Positions 6,439 to 6,460 of a DNA stretch of 6,460 bases are shown piece after piece. A program made the translations under genes and the position numbers. This stretch comes from CBIFWW01 sp966186435 (GTDB taxonomy: Bacteria; Pseudomonadota; Gammaproteobacteria; Enterobacterales; Enterobacteriaceae), in assembly GCA_966186435.1 (NCBI GenBank), contig CBIFWW010000170.1:1-6460 (forward strand). The letters run 5' to 3'. A model generated the notes under the pieces. The model was not told the origin of the DNA. It ran no database searches and saw only the letters and a program-made list of their open reading frames with translations. Positions within the stretch are counted from its first letter, which is position 1. Each line of letters starts with the position of its first letter.

Positions 6439-6460
6439 ATGATAATACTCAGTTTATTGG

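Noticed and set aside
1..6460. CRISPR arrays, tRNA or rRNA genes, insertion sequences.
   Set aside because: No regularly spaced repeats, no tRNA-like cloverleaf and no transposase or terminal inverted repeats were seen on either strand.

Overview
The window is part of a type III secretion system (T3SS) locus of the Inv-Mxi-Spa family, the family of Salmonella SPI-1, Shigella Mxi-Spa, Yersinia Ysa and Burkholderia Bsa. The gene set and order (InvA, InvC, InvI, InvJ, SpaO) point to a gammaproteobacterium, most likely in the Enterobacterales. The sequence alone does not let me name a species. The proteins clearly differ from the Salmonella versions as I remember them, so this is probably not Salmonella.

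Layout: bases 1-130 are AT-rich and hold no gene that can be supported. From 131 to 5531 six genes run on the + strand with almost no gaps: a small class I chaperone-like protein, the export-gate protein InvA/SctV, the ATPase InvC/SctN, the stalk protein InvI/SctO, a very short InvJ/SctP-like protein, and the sorting-platform protein SpaO/SctQ. Neighbours overlap by 4 to 14 bases or are 1 base apart, as expected for one translationally coupled operon. Bases 5532-5685 are a non-coding stretch with two stem-loops. From 5686 to 6438 a gene for an unrecognised 250-residue protein lies on the - strand, convergent with the operon and clearly poorer in GC (about 38% by hand count).

How the genes work together: InvC, InvI and SpaO are parts of the cytoplasmic complex that selects substrates and delivers them. 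InvA forms the cytoplasmic ring and channel entrance above the ATPase. InvJ-type proteins set needle length and switch the machine from early to late substrates. The first gene may escort a secreted substrate. The convergent gene is a candidate effector by context only.

Three departures from the SPI-1 pattern stand out: no invB between invA and invC (a chaperone-like gene sits before invA instead), an InvJ-like protein less than half the usual length, and no export-gate genes (spaP, spaQ, spaR, spaS) after spaO.
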